Source of the DNA: DATCDE01 sp038252405
Lineage (GTDB): Bacteria; Actinomycetota; Actinomycetes; Prado026
NCBI GenBank assembly: GCA_038252405.1
Contig: JBBSAJ010000022.1
Location: 1 to 41,236 of the forward strand
Length of the DNA stretch: 41,236 nt
Reading direction: 5' to 3'
Part shown: positions 16,243-26,430 of the stretch, one piece after another
Numbering within the stretch: position 1 is the stretch's first letter
How the letters are laid out: every line of letters starts with the position of its first letter
Program-made: the position numbers and the translations under genes
The notes under the pieces: generated by a model
The model's input: the letters and a program-made list of their open reading frames with translations, nothing else
Told to the model about the DNA's origin: nothing
Databases searched by the model: none

Positions 16243-16259
16243 CGCCGCAAGCACGAGCG

Positions 16260-16276
16260 TCCGTATAGCGCACGGA
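16260..16276. promoter_or_regulatory. 17-bp palindrome downstream of the plus-strand start (candidate operator)
   Basis: TCCGT-N7-ACGGA has the same 5-7-5 geometry as the palindrome at the pca start. It sits about 11 nt downstream of the predicted plus-strand start, a position suited to repression. Confidence 0.4.
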
Positions 16277-16320
16277 GCGCCCTGAGCGTGTGAACGCGAC
16301 CCGAACGTGAGGAGATCGCT

Positions 16321-17784
16321 GTGGGGCTGCTGGACCAGTCGACGTGGGAAGGCAAGATCTTTCTGGGGGGCGCCTGGACCGAGGGGTCGGGGCCAACGTA
16401 CCCAGTCGTGGAGCCGGCCACCGGGGCCACGATCGCGCAGATGGGCCAGGCGACCCCCGCGGACGTGGCCAGGGCCGCGGAGATCGCGGCCCTGGCGCAG
16501 AAGGAGTGGGCCGCCCTGCCGTACTTCCAGCGGGCCGCCGTGCTGCGCAAGGCCGGCGACCTGTGGTCGGAGTACGCCGAGGAGATCTCCGGCTGGAACA
16601 TCCGTGAGGTCGGCGCGATCCCGGCCATCGCCGGGTTCGCCCTGCACGTCGCGGCCCAGGAGTGCTACGAGGCCGCGTCGCTGCCCAGCCGCGCGTACGG
16701 CGAGCTGGTCCCCAGCGAGGAGCCGCGGCTGTCCATCGCCCGGCGGATGCCCGTCGGCGTGGTGGCGGTGATCTCCCCGTTCAACGTCCCGATCATCCTG
16801 GGCATCCGCTCGGTCGCCCCGGCGCTCGCGCTGGGCAACTCCGTGCTCCTCAAGCCGGACCCCCGCACCGCCGTCACCGGCGGCGTCGTCCTGGCCCGCA
16901 TCTTCGAGGAGGCCGGGATCCCCCCGGGCGTGCTGCAGATGCTGCCCGGTGGCATCGACGTCGGCGAGGCGCTGGTCACCGACCCGAACGTGCGGGTCAT
17001 CTCCTTCACCGGGTCCACCGCCGCGGGTCGGCGGGTCGGCGAGCTGGCCGGTCGCCACCTCAAGCGGGCCCACCTCGAGCTCGGTGGCAACTCGGCCATG
17101 ATCGTGCTGGACGACGCGGACGTCGACCAGGCGGTCACCCTGGCAGCCTTCGGCTCGTTCTTCCACCAGGGCCAGATCTGCATGACCACGGGTCGGCACA
17201 TCGTGCACGAGAGCATCTACGAGGAGTTCGTCGAGAAGCTCGCGGCCAAGGCGGCGCACCTGCCGGTCGGTGACCCCACATCCGGTGAGGTCGCCCTCGG
17301 GCCGATCATCGACGAGGGTCAGCGCAACAAGATCCACAGGCTGGTGACCGCGACCACGGAGGCGGGCGCACGGGTGGCCGCTGGTGGCGAGTTCGAGGGC
17401 CTGTTCTACCGGCCGACGGTGCTCGCCGACGTCCCCGCCGACTCCCCGGCCTTCGCCGAGGAGATCTTCGGCCCGGTCGCCCCGGTGACCCGCTTCAGCA
17501 CCTTGGACGAGGCCGTCACGTTGGCCACCAGCACCGAGTACGGCCTGTCCCTGGGCATCGTCACCCGCGACGTCATGAAGGGCCTGGCGCTCGCCGACCG
17601 GATCCCCACCGGCATCGTGCACATCAACGACCAGACGGTCAGCGACGAGGCGAACATCCCGTTCGGCGGGGTCGGGGCGTCCGGCACCGGGTCCCGGTTC
17701 GGTGGCCCGGCCGCGAACGTCGAGGCGTTCACCGAGACCCGTTGGGTCACCCTGCGCGGCGAGCCCCCGCAGTACCCGTTCTGA
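16321..17784 (+). CDS. Aldehyde dehydrogenase, benzaldehyde/aryl-aldehyde type
   Basis: The product is 487 aa of the NAD(P)+ aldehyde dehydrogenase superfamily. Asn155 (SPFNVP), Glu253 (LELGGNS) and catalytic Cys287 (GQICMTTG) are present, as is the FTGSTAAGR cofactor loop. The GQICMTTGR active site and overall length resemble benzaldehyde and vanillin dehydrogenases. GTG 16321 is preceded by GAGGAGA. It opens an operon with an importer, an alcohol dehydrogenase and pobA, so oxidation of a 4-hydroxybenzaldehyde-like compound to 4-hydroxybenzoate is the best inference; substrate is not provable from sequence. Confidence 0.9.
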   Translation: MGLLDQSTWEGKIFLGGAWTEGSGPTYPVVEPATGATIAQMGQATPADVARAAEIAALAQKEWAALPYFQRAAVLRKAGDLWSEYAEEISGWNIREVGAIPAIAGFALHVAAQECYEAASLPSRAYGELVPSEEPRLSIARRMPVGVVAVISPFNVPIILGIRSVAPALALGNSVLLKPDPRTAVTGGVVLARIFEEAGIPPGVLQMLPGGIDVGEALVTDPNVRVISFTGSTAAGRRVGELAGRHLKRAHLELGGNSAMIVLDDADVDQAVTLAAFGSFFHQGQICMTTGRHIVHESIYEEFVEKLAAKAAHLPVGDPTSGEVALGPIIDEGQRNKIHRLVTATTEAGARVAAGGEFEGLFYRPTVLADVPADSPAFAEEIFGPVAPVTRFSTLDEAVTLATSTEYGLSLGIVTRDVMKGLALADRIPTGIVHINDQTVSDEANIPFGGVGASGTGSRFGGPAANVEAFTETRWVTLRGEPPQYPF

Positions 17785-17863
17785 GCCAACTGCAGCACCT
17801 CAGTCCCGAGCGTCGACCTTTGCCCTCTCCGCCCGGCCCCGCCGGCTGACCACTGGAGTGATC

Positions 17864-19189
17864 ATGACCGACATCGAACCGACCACGGGGGTCTCCCGGC
17901 GGACCGTGCTCAAGGCCGCCGGGGTGGGGGTCGCCGCGACCGCGGGCGGCACCCTGCTCAGCGCCTGCGGCGGGCTCAAGGGCGCCGCCTCGACCGGGTC
18001 CTCCGGATCGGCGTCCGACGTGCTGAAGATCGGCTACGTCAGCCCGCAGACCGGCCCGCTGGCCAGCTTCGCGGCGGCCGACAACTTCATCGTCAAGACC
18101 GTGCAGGACGCGCTCGCCAAGGGCTTCACCGCCGGTGGCAAGAAGCGGACGATCGAGATCGTCGTGAAGGACTCCCAGTCCAGTGCGACCCGGGCCACCG
18201 ACGTCACCAAGGAACTGATCAACAACGACCAGGTGGACATCGTCGTGGCCTCCTCGACGCCGGACGTCACCAACCCGGTGGCCGACCAGTGCGAGGCCAA
18301 CGGGGTGCCCAACGTCTCGACGATCGCCCCGTGGGAGGCCTGGTACTTCGGCCGTGGTGCCAAGGAGGGGCAGGCGTTCAAGTACACGACCCTGTTCTTC
18401 TTCGGGATGGACCAGTTCAGCGAGTGCTTCTTCCCGATGTGGGAGCGGATCGACCCGTCGAACAAGAAGGTCAACTGCCTGTGGCCGAACGACACCGACG
18501 CGAACGCGTTCCGGCAGGGTCTGGGTGCCTCGATGACCAAGGCCGGCTGGACGGTCGTCGACGGTGGCGCCTACCAGGACGGCATCTCCGACTTCAGCGC
18601 GGAGATCTCCAAGTTCAAGTCCTCCGGGGCGGAGCTGTTCACCTGCACGCCGATCCCGCCGGACTTCCAGACCTTCTGGAAGCAGTCCGCACAGCAGGGC
18701 TTCAAGCCCAAGCTCGCCACCGTGGCCAAGGTCATGCTGTTCCCCAGCGAGGCCGAGGCGCTCGGCCAGCTGTCCAACAACATCGCCACGGACATCTGGT
18801 GGAGCCCGTTCCACCCGTACACCAGTGTCTTCGACGGGACCACGGCGAAGAAGCTCGCCGACGACTTCGCCACCCAGGCCGGCAAGCAGTGGACCCAGGC
18901 CCTGGGCTCCATCTACTCGCTGTTCGAGATCGCGGTCCAGGCGTTCAAGAACGCCAGTGACCCGAAGAACAAGGACGACGTCGCCAAGCAGCTGCAGACG
19001 ATGAAGCTCAACTGCATGAGCGGCACCCTGGACTTCACCGCCGGCCCGGTTCCCGGGGTGGCCATCCAGCACCCGGTCGGCGGGCAGTGGCGCCCGGGCA
19101 AGCAGTTCCCGTGGGACATCGTGATCGTCGACAACAGCGGGAACAAGGAGGTGCCGATCGGTGGCGACCTCCAACCGACCAACGCCTGA
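17864..19189 (+). CDS. Tat-exported lipoprotein solute-binding protein (HAAT system 2)
   Basis: The product is 441 aa. The twin-arginine motif SRRTVLK (11-17) leads into a hydrophobic core and lipobox LSAC with Cys35. This suggests folded export by the Tat route, unlike the Sec-type signal of the system 1 protein. The mature part begins LKIGYVSPQTGPLASFAAAD, the type I periplasmic-binding fold of LivJ-like proteins. Repeated Trp/Phe-rich stretches (APWEAWYFGRG, FFFGMDQFSECFFPMW) may line an aromatic ligand pocket, but that is inference. GGAG precedes ATG 17864. The 79-nt gap after the aldehyde dehydrogenase holds no clear terminator. Confidence 0.92.
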   Translation: MTDIEPTTGVSRRTVLKAAGVGVAATAGGTLLSACGGLKGAASTGSSGSASDVLKIGYVSPQTGPLASFAAADNFIVKTVQDALAKGFTAGGKKRTIEIVVKDSQSSATRATDVTKELINNDQVDIVVASSTPDVTNPVADQCEANGVPNVSTIAPWEAWYFGRGAKEGQAFKYTTLFFFGMDQFSECFFPMWERIDPSNKKVNCLWPNDTDANAFRQGLGASMTKAGWTVVDGGAYQDGISDFSAEISKFKSSGAELFTCTPIPPDFQTFWKQSAQQGFKPKLATVAKVMLFPSEAEALGQLSNNIATDIWWSPFHPYTSVFDGTTAKKLADDFATQAGKQWTQALGSIYSLFEIAVQAFKNASDPKNKDDVAKQLQTMKLNCMSGTLDFTAGPVPGVAIQHPVGGQWRPGKQFPWDIVIVDNSGNKEVPIGGDLQPTNA

Positions 19190-19991
19190 TCCTTCGATGG
19201 GCGGCCCGGTGCTCTCGCTGGAGGGCGTGACGAAGCGGTTCGGCCGGGTGCTCGTGGCCGACACGCTGGACCTGCAGGTGGGCGACGGCGAGGCGCTGGG
19301 GATCATCGGTCCGAACGGAGCGGGCAAGACCAGCCTGTTCTCGATGATCTCCGGCGACCTCCGGCCGGACTCCGGCACCGTGCGCATCGCCGGTCGTGAC
19401 GTCACCCGGCTGGGGGCGGCCGCGCGGTGCCGCCTCGGTCTGGGTCGCACCTACCAGATCCCCCGCCCGTTCGAGCACATGACCGTGTTCGAGAACGTGC
19501 TGGTGGCCGTGCTGCAGGGCTCCGGCCTGCGCAGCAGGGCGGCGTCGTCGGCAGCCCTGCGGGTGCTGGCGCGCACCGGACTGGCCGCCCATGCCAACCT
19601 GCCGGCGGGTCGGCTCACCCTGCTGCAGCGCAAGCGGCTCGAGGTGGCCAGGGCGCTCGCCACGGGCCCCCGGCTGCTGCTCCTCGACGAGGTGGCGGGC
19701 GGGCTCACCGAGCCCGAGGTCGACGAGCTCGTGACGATCATCCGCAGCCTGCGCGCCGAGGGTATCTCGGTGGTGTGGATCGAGCACGTCGTCCACGCGC
19801 TCACCGGGACCGTCGACCGGCTGGTCTGTCTCGCCGGGGGCAGTGTCGTCGCCGAGGGTGAGCCGGAGTCCGTGCTGGCCAGTGCGGCGGTCCGAGAGGT
19901 CTACCTCGGTGGCGGCCTCGAGGTGGGCGACGGGCGCCCGACCGACCCGGGAGACCCCGACCAGGGGCTGGCTGGGGAGGCCGTGTCGTGA
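19161..19991 (+). CDS. HAAT-type ABC importer ATPase, LivG-like (system 2)
   Basis: The product is 276 aa from GTG 19161. That start has an AAGGAGG site 9 nt upstream but overlaps the binding-protein gene by 29 nt. ATG 19197 is the alternative and has no good site. Walker A GPNGAGKTS is at 50-58 and Walker B LLLLDEVAGGLTE keeps the catalytic Glu. The ABC signature, normally LSYGQ, reads LTLLQ (RLTLLQRKRLEVARAL), so the usual Ser and Gly are both missing. It pairs with the LivF-like ATPase encoded next, overlapping as GTGA. Confidence 0.9.
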   Translation: MATSNRPTPDPSMGGPVLSLEGVTKRFGRVLVADTLDLQVGDGEALGIIGPNGAGKTSLFSMISGDLRPDSGTVRIAGRDVTRLGAAARCRLGLGRTYQIPRPFEHMTVFENVLVAVLQGSGLRSRAASSAALRVLARTGLAAHANLPAGRLTLLQRKRLEVARALATGPRLLLLDEVAGGLTEPEVDELVTIIRSLRAEGISVVWIEHVVHALTGTVDRLVCLAGGSVVAEGEPESVLASAAVREVYLGGGLEVGDGRPTDPGDPDQGLAGEAVS

Positions 19992-20740
19992 GCCTGCTGG
20001 AGGTCAGCGACCTCCACGTCCACCACGGTCAGCTGGCCGCCGTCAGCGGGGTCGACCTGACCCTCGAGGAGGGCCAGACCCTCGCCGTGATCGGGGCCAA
20101 CGGGGCCGGCAAGTCGACCCTGCTGCGCACCCTGGCAGGTGTCCTTCGGCCCACCCGTGGCACCGTCCGGCTGGACGGGGTCGACGTCACCAGGGTGCCG
20201 GCCTACCGCCGGGTCGGCCTCGGCATCGCCATGGTCCCGGAAGGTCGGCGGCTGTTCCCGTCGCTCTCGGTGGAGGAGAACCTGCTCACGGGCACCTACC
20301 GGGCGCGCCAGGGCCCGTGGGACATGGCGGCGGTCATGCAGCTGTTCGGCTGGATGGCGGACCGGCGCAAGCAGCTCGCCGGGCTGCTGTCCGGAGGGGA
20401 GCAGCAGGCGGTGTCCATCGGCCGGGCGCTGCTCACCAACCCGCGGGTGCTGCTGCTCGACGAGGTGTCGCTGGGTCTCGCCCCGGTCGTCGTCCGCCGG
20501 ATCTACGAGGTGCTGCCGACCATCCTGTCCGCCGGGACCACCGTGCTGCTCGTCGAGCAGGACGTGTCCCAGGCCCTGCGGGTCGCCGACCGGGTGCAGT
20601 GTCTGCTGGAGGGACGGGTGGTCCTCGAGGGGCACCCGGCCGACCTGTCCCCGGAGCAGGTGGAACGCGCCTACTTCGGGCTCACGGAAAGCCATTCGGG
20701 CACTGCCACGAACGACACAGCTGCGGGAGGCGAGCATTGA
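19988..20740 (+). CDS. HAAT-type ABC importer ATPase, LivF-like (system 2)
   Basis: The product is 250 aa. Walker A GANGAGKST is at 36-44, the signature LSGGEQQAV is intact, and Walker B reads VLLLDEVSLGLAP. The GTG start overlaps the LivG-like stop. If the LivG-like partner's altered signature weakens one ATP site, this subunit supplies the one intact signature. The C-terminal region ends with a short Ser/Thr-rich tail after the LivF-type YFG. Confidence 0.93.
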   Translation: MSLLEVSDLHVHHGQLAAVSGVDLTLEEGQTLAVIGANGAGKSTLLRTLAGVLRPTRGTVRLDGVDVTRVPAYRRVGLGIAMVPEGRRLFPSLSVEENLLTGTYRARQGPWDMAAVMQLFGWMADRRKQLAGLLSGGEQQAVSIGRALLTNPRVLLLDEVSLGLAPVVVRRIYEVLPTILSAGTTVLLVEQDVSQALRVADRVQCLLEGRVVLEGHPADLSPEQVERAYFGLTESHSGTATNDTAAGGEH

Positions 20741-21603
20741 GCTGGGTCAACGCCGTCGTCCAGGGGATCCTGCTCGGCGGCCTCTACGCGCTGTTCGCCA
20801 CCGGGCTGTCGCTGATGTTCGGCGTGATGCGGATCGTCAACCTGGCTCAGGGTGACTTCGCCGTGCTCGCCGCGTTCGCGGTGTACAGCCTGATGTCCTG
20901 GTCGCCCCTCGGGCTGTGGGCGTCCGCAGCGGTCGTGGTCGTGCTGTTCGTCGGGCTGGGCTACATCGTCCAGCGCGGCATCCTCCAGCGCAGCATGGCC
21001 GCCGGCCCGCTGTCGACGCTGCTGGTGACCTTCGGCCTGGCCACCGTGCTCCAGAACGTGTTGCTGCAGGCCTACTCCGCCGATACCCGGGCGCTGGACG
21101 CCGGCTCGCTGATCTCCGCGTCGGTGCGGATCTCCTCGCAGATCTCGGTGGCCTACCTGTCGCTCATCACGCTCGGGCTGGCGGTGGTGGTGCTGGTCGG
21201 CATCCAGCTGTTCTTGTCCCGCAGTGCGTTGGGCCGGATGCTGCGCGCCGCGTCGGACGACCCCGAGGCGGCCTCGCTCGTGGGCGGCGACAGCCGGCAC
21301 ATCTACGGGGTGGCCACCGCGATCGCGTTCGCCACCGTCGCGATGGCCGGCGTGATGTTCGCGACCACGTCGTCGTTCAGCCCCAGCGCCGGCCCGACCC
21401 GGCTGATCTTCGCCTTCGAGGCGGTCGTCATCGGCGGGCTGGGCTCGCTCTGGGGAACCCTGGCCGGCGGCATGGTGCTCGGGATCACTCAGGCGGTGGC
21501 CGCCCAGGTCGACCCGTCGCTCACCCTGCTCGCCGGGCACCTGGTGTTCCTCGCGGTCCTCGCCTTCCGGCCGCAGGGCCTGATCCCGGCCCGGAGCGTG
21601 TGA
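20737..21603 (+). CDS. HAAT-type ABC importer permease, LivH-like (system 2)
   Basis: The product is 288 aa from TTG 20737, which overlaps the preceding stop (TTGA) and has GGGAGG 7 nt upstream. No ATG or GTG gives a complete first membrane segment. The LivH motif GVMRIVNLAQGDFAV is near residue 30. The loop SALGRMLRAASDDPEAASLVG contacts the ATPase, and the C-terminus AFRPQGLIP is typical. About eight membrane spans. The TTG start may lower its yield relative to the binding protein. Confidence 0.91.
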   Translation: MSWVNAVVQGILLGGLYALFATGLSLMFGVMRIVNLAQGDFAVLAAFAVYSLMSWSPLGLWASAAVVVVLFVGLGYIVQRGILQRSMAAGPLSTLLVTFGLATVLQNVLLQAYSADTRALDAGSLISASVRISSQISVAYLSLITLGLAVVVLVGIQLFLSRSALGRMLRAASDDPEAASLVGGDSRHIYGVATAIAFATVAMAGVMFATTSSFSPSAGPTRLIFAFEAVVIGGLGSLWGTLAGGMVLGITQAVAAQVDPSLTLLAGHLVFLAVLAFRPQGLIPARSV

Positions 21604-22700
21604 TGGCGAACCAGTCGACCGCGATGGCGGACCTGGCGGCCGGGGACCTGAGCAGCGACTTCCGGGTGCGCCGGTCCGAGCGGTCCACCGTGGTGACGTC
21701 GGGCGCGCTGGGCCTGGTCGTGCTCGTGCTGGCGGCCCTGCCGTACCTGGCCTACCGGAGCGTCACGGACACCCTGGTCACGTTCTTCATCCTGCTCACC
21801 ATCTCCAGCATGTGGAACCTGCTGGCCGGGTTCGGCGGGCTGGTGTCGGTGGGCCAGCAGGCCTACATCGGGCTGGGCGCCTATGCGGTGCTCGGGCTCA
21901 CCGACGCCGGCGTCCAGCCCTACGTGGGCATCCCGCTCGCGGCGCTGATCTGCGCGGTCATCGCGCTGCCGACGTCCCTGCTGGCGTTCCGGCTGCGCGG
22001 GGACTACTTCGCGGTGGGCACCTGGGTGATCGCCGAGGTGTTCCGGCTGGTGATCGTGCGGATCAACTCGCTCGGCGGCGGCAGCGGCCGGTCGCTGACC
22101 ACGCTGTCCGGCTTGGACATCGCGGTCCGGCAGGCGCTGTCCTACTGGGTGGCCCTCGGCGTCGCGGTGGCGGCGATGCTCGCCTCCTACCTGCTGCTGC
22201 GCGGTCGGATCGGGCTCTCGCTCACGGCGGTCCGCGACGACGAGGTGGCCGCGCGCAGCGCCGGCGTCGACGTGACCCGGGCCAAGCGGGTCGTCTACCT
22301 GGTCTCGGCGGCGGGGTGCGGCGCGGCCGGTGGCGTGCTCCTGGTCAGCCAGCTGTCGGTCCAGCCGGACTTCGCGTTCAGCGTCTCCTGGTCCGCCTCG
22401 ATGATCTTCATCGTGGTGATCGGCGGCCTCGGCTACCTCGAGGGCGCGCTCGTCGGCACGATCGTCTACTTCGCCCTGCAGCAGGCGCTGTCCAGCTATG
22501 GGGTCTGGTACCTGGTGCTGCTCGGCCTGCTGGCGATGGCCACGGCGATCTGGATGCCGCGCGGCCTGTACGGGCTGGTCATCGACCGGATGGGGCTGCG
22601 GCTGTTCCCCGTCGGCTACCACGTGACCGGCCTTGGTCTGGATCCGCGGGAGGCCCGTGCCGCCGGGCCGACCACCCGGTCGCTGTTCCGACGCCGGTGA
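21603..22700 (+). CDS. HAAT-type ABC importer permease, LivM-like (system 2)
   Basis: The product is 365 aa. About 40 charged N-terminal residues precede ten or so membrane spans. The LivM hallmark GLVSVGQQAYIGLGAYAV has Gln-Gln where most have Gly-His, and the coupling loop GRIGLSLTAVRDDEVAA is intact. ATG 21603 shares one base with the LivH-like stop (TGATG). The C-terminal tail is Arg-rich and cytoplasmic. Its stop overlaps the amidase start as GTGA, tying the catabolic enzyme directly to the importer. Confidence 0.92.
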   Translation: MANQSTAMADLAAGDLSSDFRVRRSERSTVVTSGALGLVVLVLAALPYLAYRSVTDTLVTFFILLTISSMWNLLAGFGGLVSVGQQAYIGLGAYAVLGLTDAGVQPYVGIPLAALICAVIALPTSLLAFRLRGDYFAVGTWVIAEVFRLVIVRINSLGGGSGRSLTTLSGLDIAVRQALSYWVALGVAVAAMLASYLLLRGRIGLSLTAVRDDEVAARSAGVDVTRAKRVVYLVSAAGCGAAGGVLLVSQLSVQPDFAFSVSWSASMIFIVVIGGLGYLEGALVGTIVYFALQQALSSYGVWYLVLLGLLAMATAIWMPRGLYGLVIDRMGLRLFPVGYHVTGLGLDPREARAAGPTTRSLFRRR

Positions 22701-24117
22701 GCGACGGCGAGGCCCTGCTGGCCCTCGACCTCGTTGCCGCGGCCAGGGCGGTGGCGGCCGGGGACGTCGACCCGGTCGAGCTGACCGAGCTCTACCTCCA
22801 GCGCATCGGCCGGATCGACCCCGGGATCGGGGCCTACGTCACGGTGACCTCCGAGCTGGCGCTCGACCAGGCCCACCAGGCCCGGGCGGACGTCGCGGCC
22901 GGCCGGCCGCTCGGACCGCTGCACGGCGTGCCGGTCGGGGTGAAGGACCTCTTCGACACCGCGGGGATCCGCACCACCTACGGCTCTGCGCTGTACCGCA
23001 CCCACGTGCCGCAGCGCGACGCCACGGTCGTGACCCGGCTGCGGGCCGCCGGCGCCGTCGTGCTGGGCAAGCACGCGACCCACGAGCTGGCCTGGGGCGG
23101 CACGACGACCAACCCGCACTTCGGCCCGACCCGGAACCCGCGCGACCCGGCCCGGATCCCCGGCGGCTCCTCGGGCGGTTCCGCGGCCGCTGTCGTGTCC
23201 GGCACCGCGCTGGCCGCCGTCGGGACGGACACCTGCGGCAGCGTGCGGATCCCTGCGGCGCTGTCCGGCTGCGTGGGGCTGAAGCCGACCTACGGCCGGG
23301 TCAGCCTGGCCGGGGCGATGCCGCTGGCCCGCTCGCTCGACCACGCCGGCCCGATCACCCGGACGGTCGCCGACGCCGCGCTCCTGCTGTCCGTGCTGGC
23401 CGGATCGGACCCACTCGACCTGCGCACCCTCGACGACCCTGCTCCCGGACCCGACCTGCCCGCGCTGCCGCCGGGCCTTCGGGTCGGTCGGCTGCGGGGC
23501 TGGTTCGAGGCGGGGCTGGACGCCGCGGTCCTGGCCGGGCTGGACGCCGCTGCCGCGGCCCTGTCCGGCCTCGGCTGCACGCTGGTCGACCTGGTGCCCC
23601 CGGAGCCGGGGGACGTGGTCGCGGCGGCGTTCCTCCGGGTCCAGGCCGAGGCGGGAGCGTTGCACGCGGCCGCCTTCGCCGAGCATCCGCAGTCGTTCGG
23701 GCCGGACGTCGCCGAGAACCTGGCCCGGCCGCTGCCGACGCCTCGCGAGCTGGCCCGCAGCGAGGCTCTCCTGGCCAACCAGGTGGGCTGGCTGCTCGAG
23801 GCGCTGGACGGGTGTGACCTGCTCCTGACCGCGACGCTTCCCGTGCTGGCCCCACCGATCGGCTCCCGGTCGGTCGCCGCGGGGGACCGCGAGCTGCACG
23901 TCGAGTGGGCGCTCACCCGCCTCACCTCGATCTTCGACGTGGCCGGGCTGCCGGCGCTGACCCTGCCGACACCTGGTGGGTCGCTGCCCACCGGGGCCCA
24001 GCTGGTCGGCCGTCGGCTGGACGAGGTCGCGGTGCTCTGCGTGGGACACGCACTCGAGGCCGCGCTGTGGCCCGGTGGTCTCGGTCTGCCGGTGGCAGCA
24101 CTGGAAGGAGCAGGACA

Positions 24118-24121
<4 letters not shown>
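22697..24121 (+). CDS. Amidase signature family hydrolase
   Basis: The product is 474 aa. The Ser-cisSer-Lys triad is visible: Lys83 in GVPVGVKD, cis-Ser158 in PGGSSGGS, and nucleophile Ser182 in GTDTCGSVRIPA (most relatives have DTGGS). Amidase-signature enzymes hydrolyse amides, and some act on ureas or esters. No GatB or GatC is nearby, so it is not the tRNA amidotransferase. It is translationally coupled on both sides (GTGA overlaps) to the LivM-like permease and the alcohol dehydrogenase. That suggests it hydrolyses the imported compound, perhaps an aryl amide. It has no signal peptide and should act in the cytoplasm. Confidence 0.9.
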
Positions 24122-25220
<1,099 letters not shown>

Positions 25221-25224
<4 letters not shown>

Positions 25225-26402
25225 CCGCGCGCGTGACCCGGACCCAGGTCGGGATCATCGGGGCCGGTCCGGCCGGCCTGCTGCTCGGACAGCTGCTGGC
25301 CCGGACCGGCGTGGACGCCGTCGTCCTGGAGGACCGCAGCCGCGGGTACGTGGAGGCCCGGCAGCGCGCCGGCGTGCTCGAGCACGATGTCGCCAACCTC
25401 CTGCGCGAGCTCGGGCTGGCCGGGCGGATGGCGGCCGAGGGGATCGAGCACGGCGGGATCTACCTGCAGTTCGACGGGGAGCGGCACCACCTCGACTTCC
25501 ACCACCTCGCCGGCCGCAGCGTGTGGGTCTGGGCGCAGACGGAGGTGGTCAAGGACCTCGTCGCGGCCCGGCTGGCCGCCGGACTGGCGCTGGAGTTCGA
25601 GGTCAGCGAGACCGCCGTCCACGACCTCACCTCCGACCGGCCCCGGATCACCTACCGCGCGGTGGACGGCGAGCAGCGGGAGCTGGTCTGCGACGTGATC
25701 GCGGGCTGTGACGGGTTCCACGGGCCGAGCCGGTCCGCCGTCCCAGCCGGGCTGCTCACGGTGCACGAGCGGGTCTACCCGTTCGCCTGGCTCGGCATCC
25801 TGGCCGACGTCGCGCCGAGCACCGACGAGCTGGTCTACGCCCACCACCCGGACGGCTTCGCGCTGCACAGCGTGCGGACCCCCGAGGTGAGCCGGCTGTA
25901 CCTGCAGGTGCGCCCGGAGGAGGACCTCGCCGACTGGTCGGACGAGCGGATCTGGGCGGCGCTGCGGACCCGGCTGGGGCTGCCCGGCTGGACCCTGCAC
26001 GAGGGTCCGATCCGGGAGAAGGGCATCACCCCCATGCGCAGCTTCGTGGCGGCCCCGATGCGCCACGGCCGGCTGTTCCTGGCCGGGGACGCCGCGCACA
26101 TCGTGCCGCCGACCGGGGCCAAGGGGCTCAACCTCGCTGCCGCTGACGTCGTCGTGCTGGCGCAGGCCCTGGTGGCCTGGCTGGTGGACGGCGACGGCCG
26201 GCTGGCCGACTCGTACTCGGACACCTGCCTGCGCCGGGTCTGGCAGGCCACCCACTTCTCCTGGTGGATGACCTCCATGCTGCACACCGGCCAGGACCCG
26301 TTCGACGCCCGGCTGCAGCTGGCCCAGCTGCGGCACGTGACGTCCTCCCGCCCGGCGGCCACCGACCTGGCGCAGCGCTACACGGGGCAGCCCCTGCCGT
26401 AG
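25221..26402 (+). CDS. pobA: 4-hydroxybenzoate 3-monooxygenase
   Basis: The product is 393 aa, almost the 394 aa of Pseudomonas PobA. The FAD motif GIIGAGPAGL lies near the N-terminus, CDGFHGPSR is the DG motif, and GDAAHIVPPTGAKGLNLAAAD is the second FAD motif. The last is nearly diagnostic for PobA. It hydroxylates 4-hydroxybenzoate to protocatechuate, the substrate of PcaGH encoded in the divergent operon. ATG 25221 overlaps the alcohol dehydrogenase stop as ATGA, and it closes the plus-strand operon. The 28 nt before the convergent ATPase gene holds no strong terminator. Confidence 0.95.
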
Positions 26403-26430
26403 GACCCGGCCATAGCACCCTGGTGACCGG

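Noticed and set aside
16120..17622. Minus-strand frame of 500 codons opposite the aldehyde dehydrogenase
   Set aside because: The plus strand carries all aldehyde dehydrogenase motifs and a ribosome site; the opposite frame is a compositional shadow.
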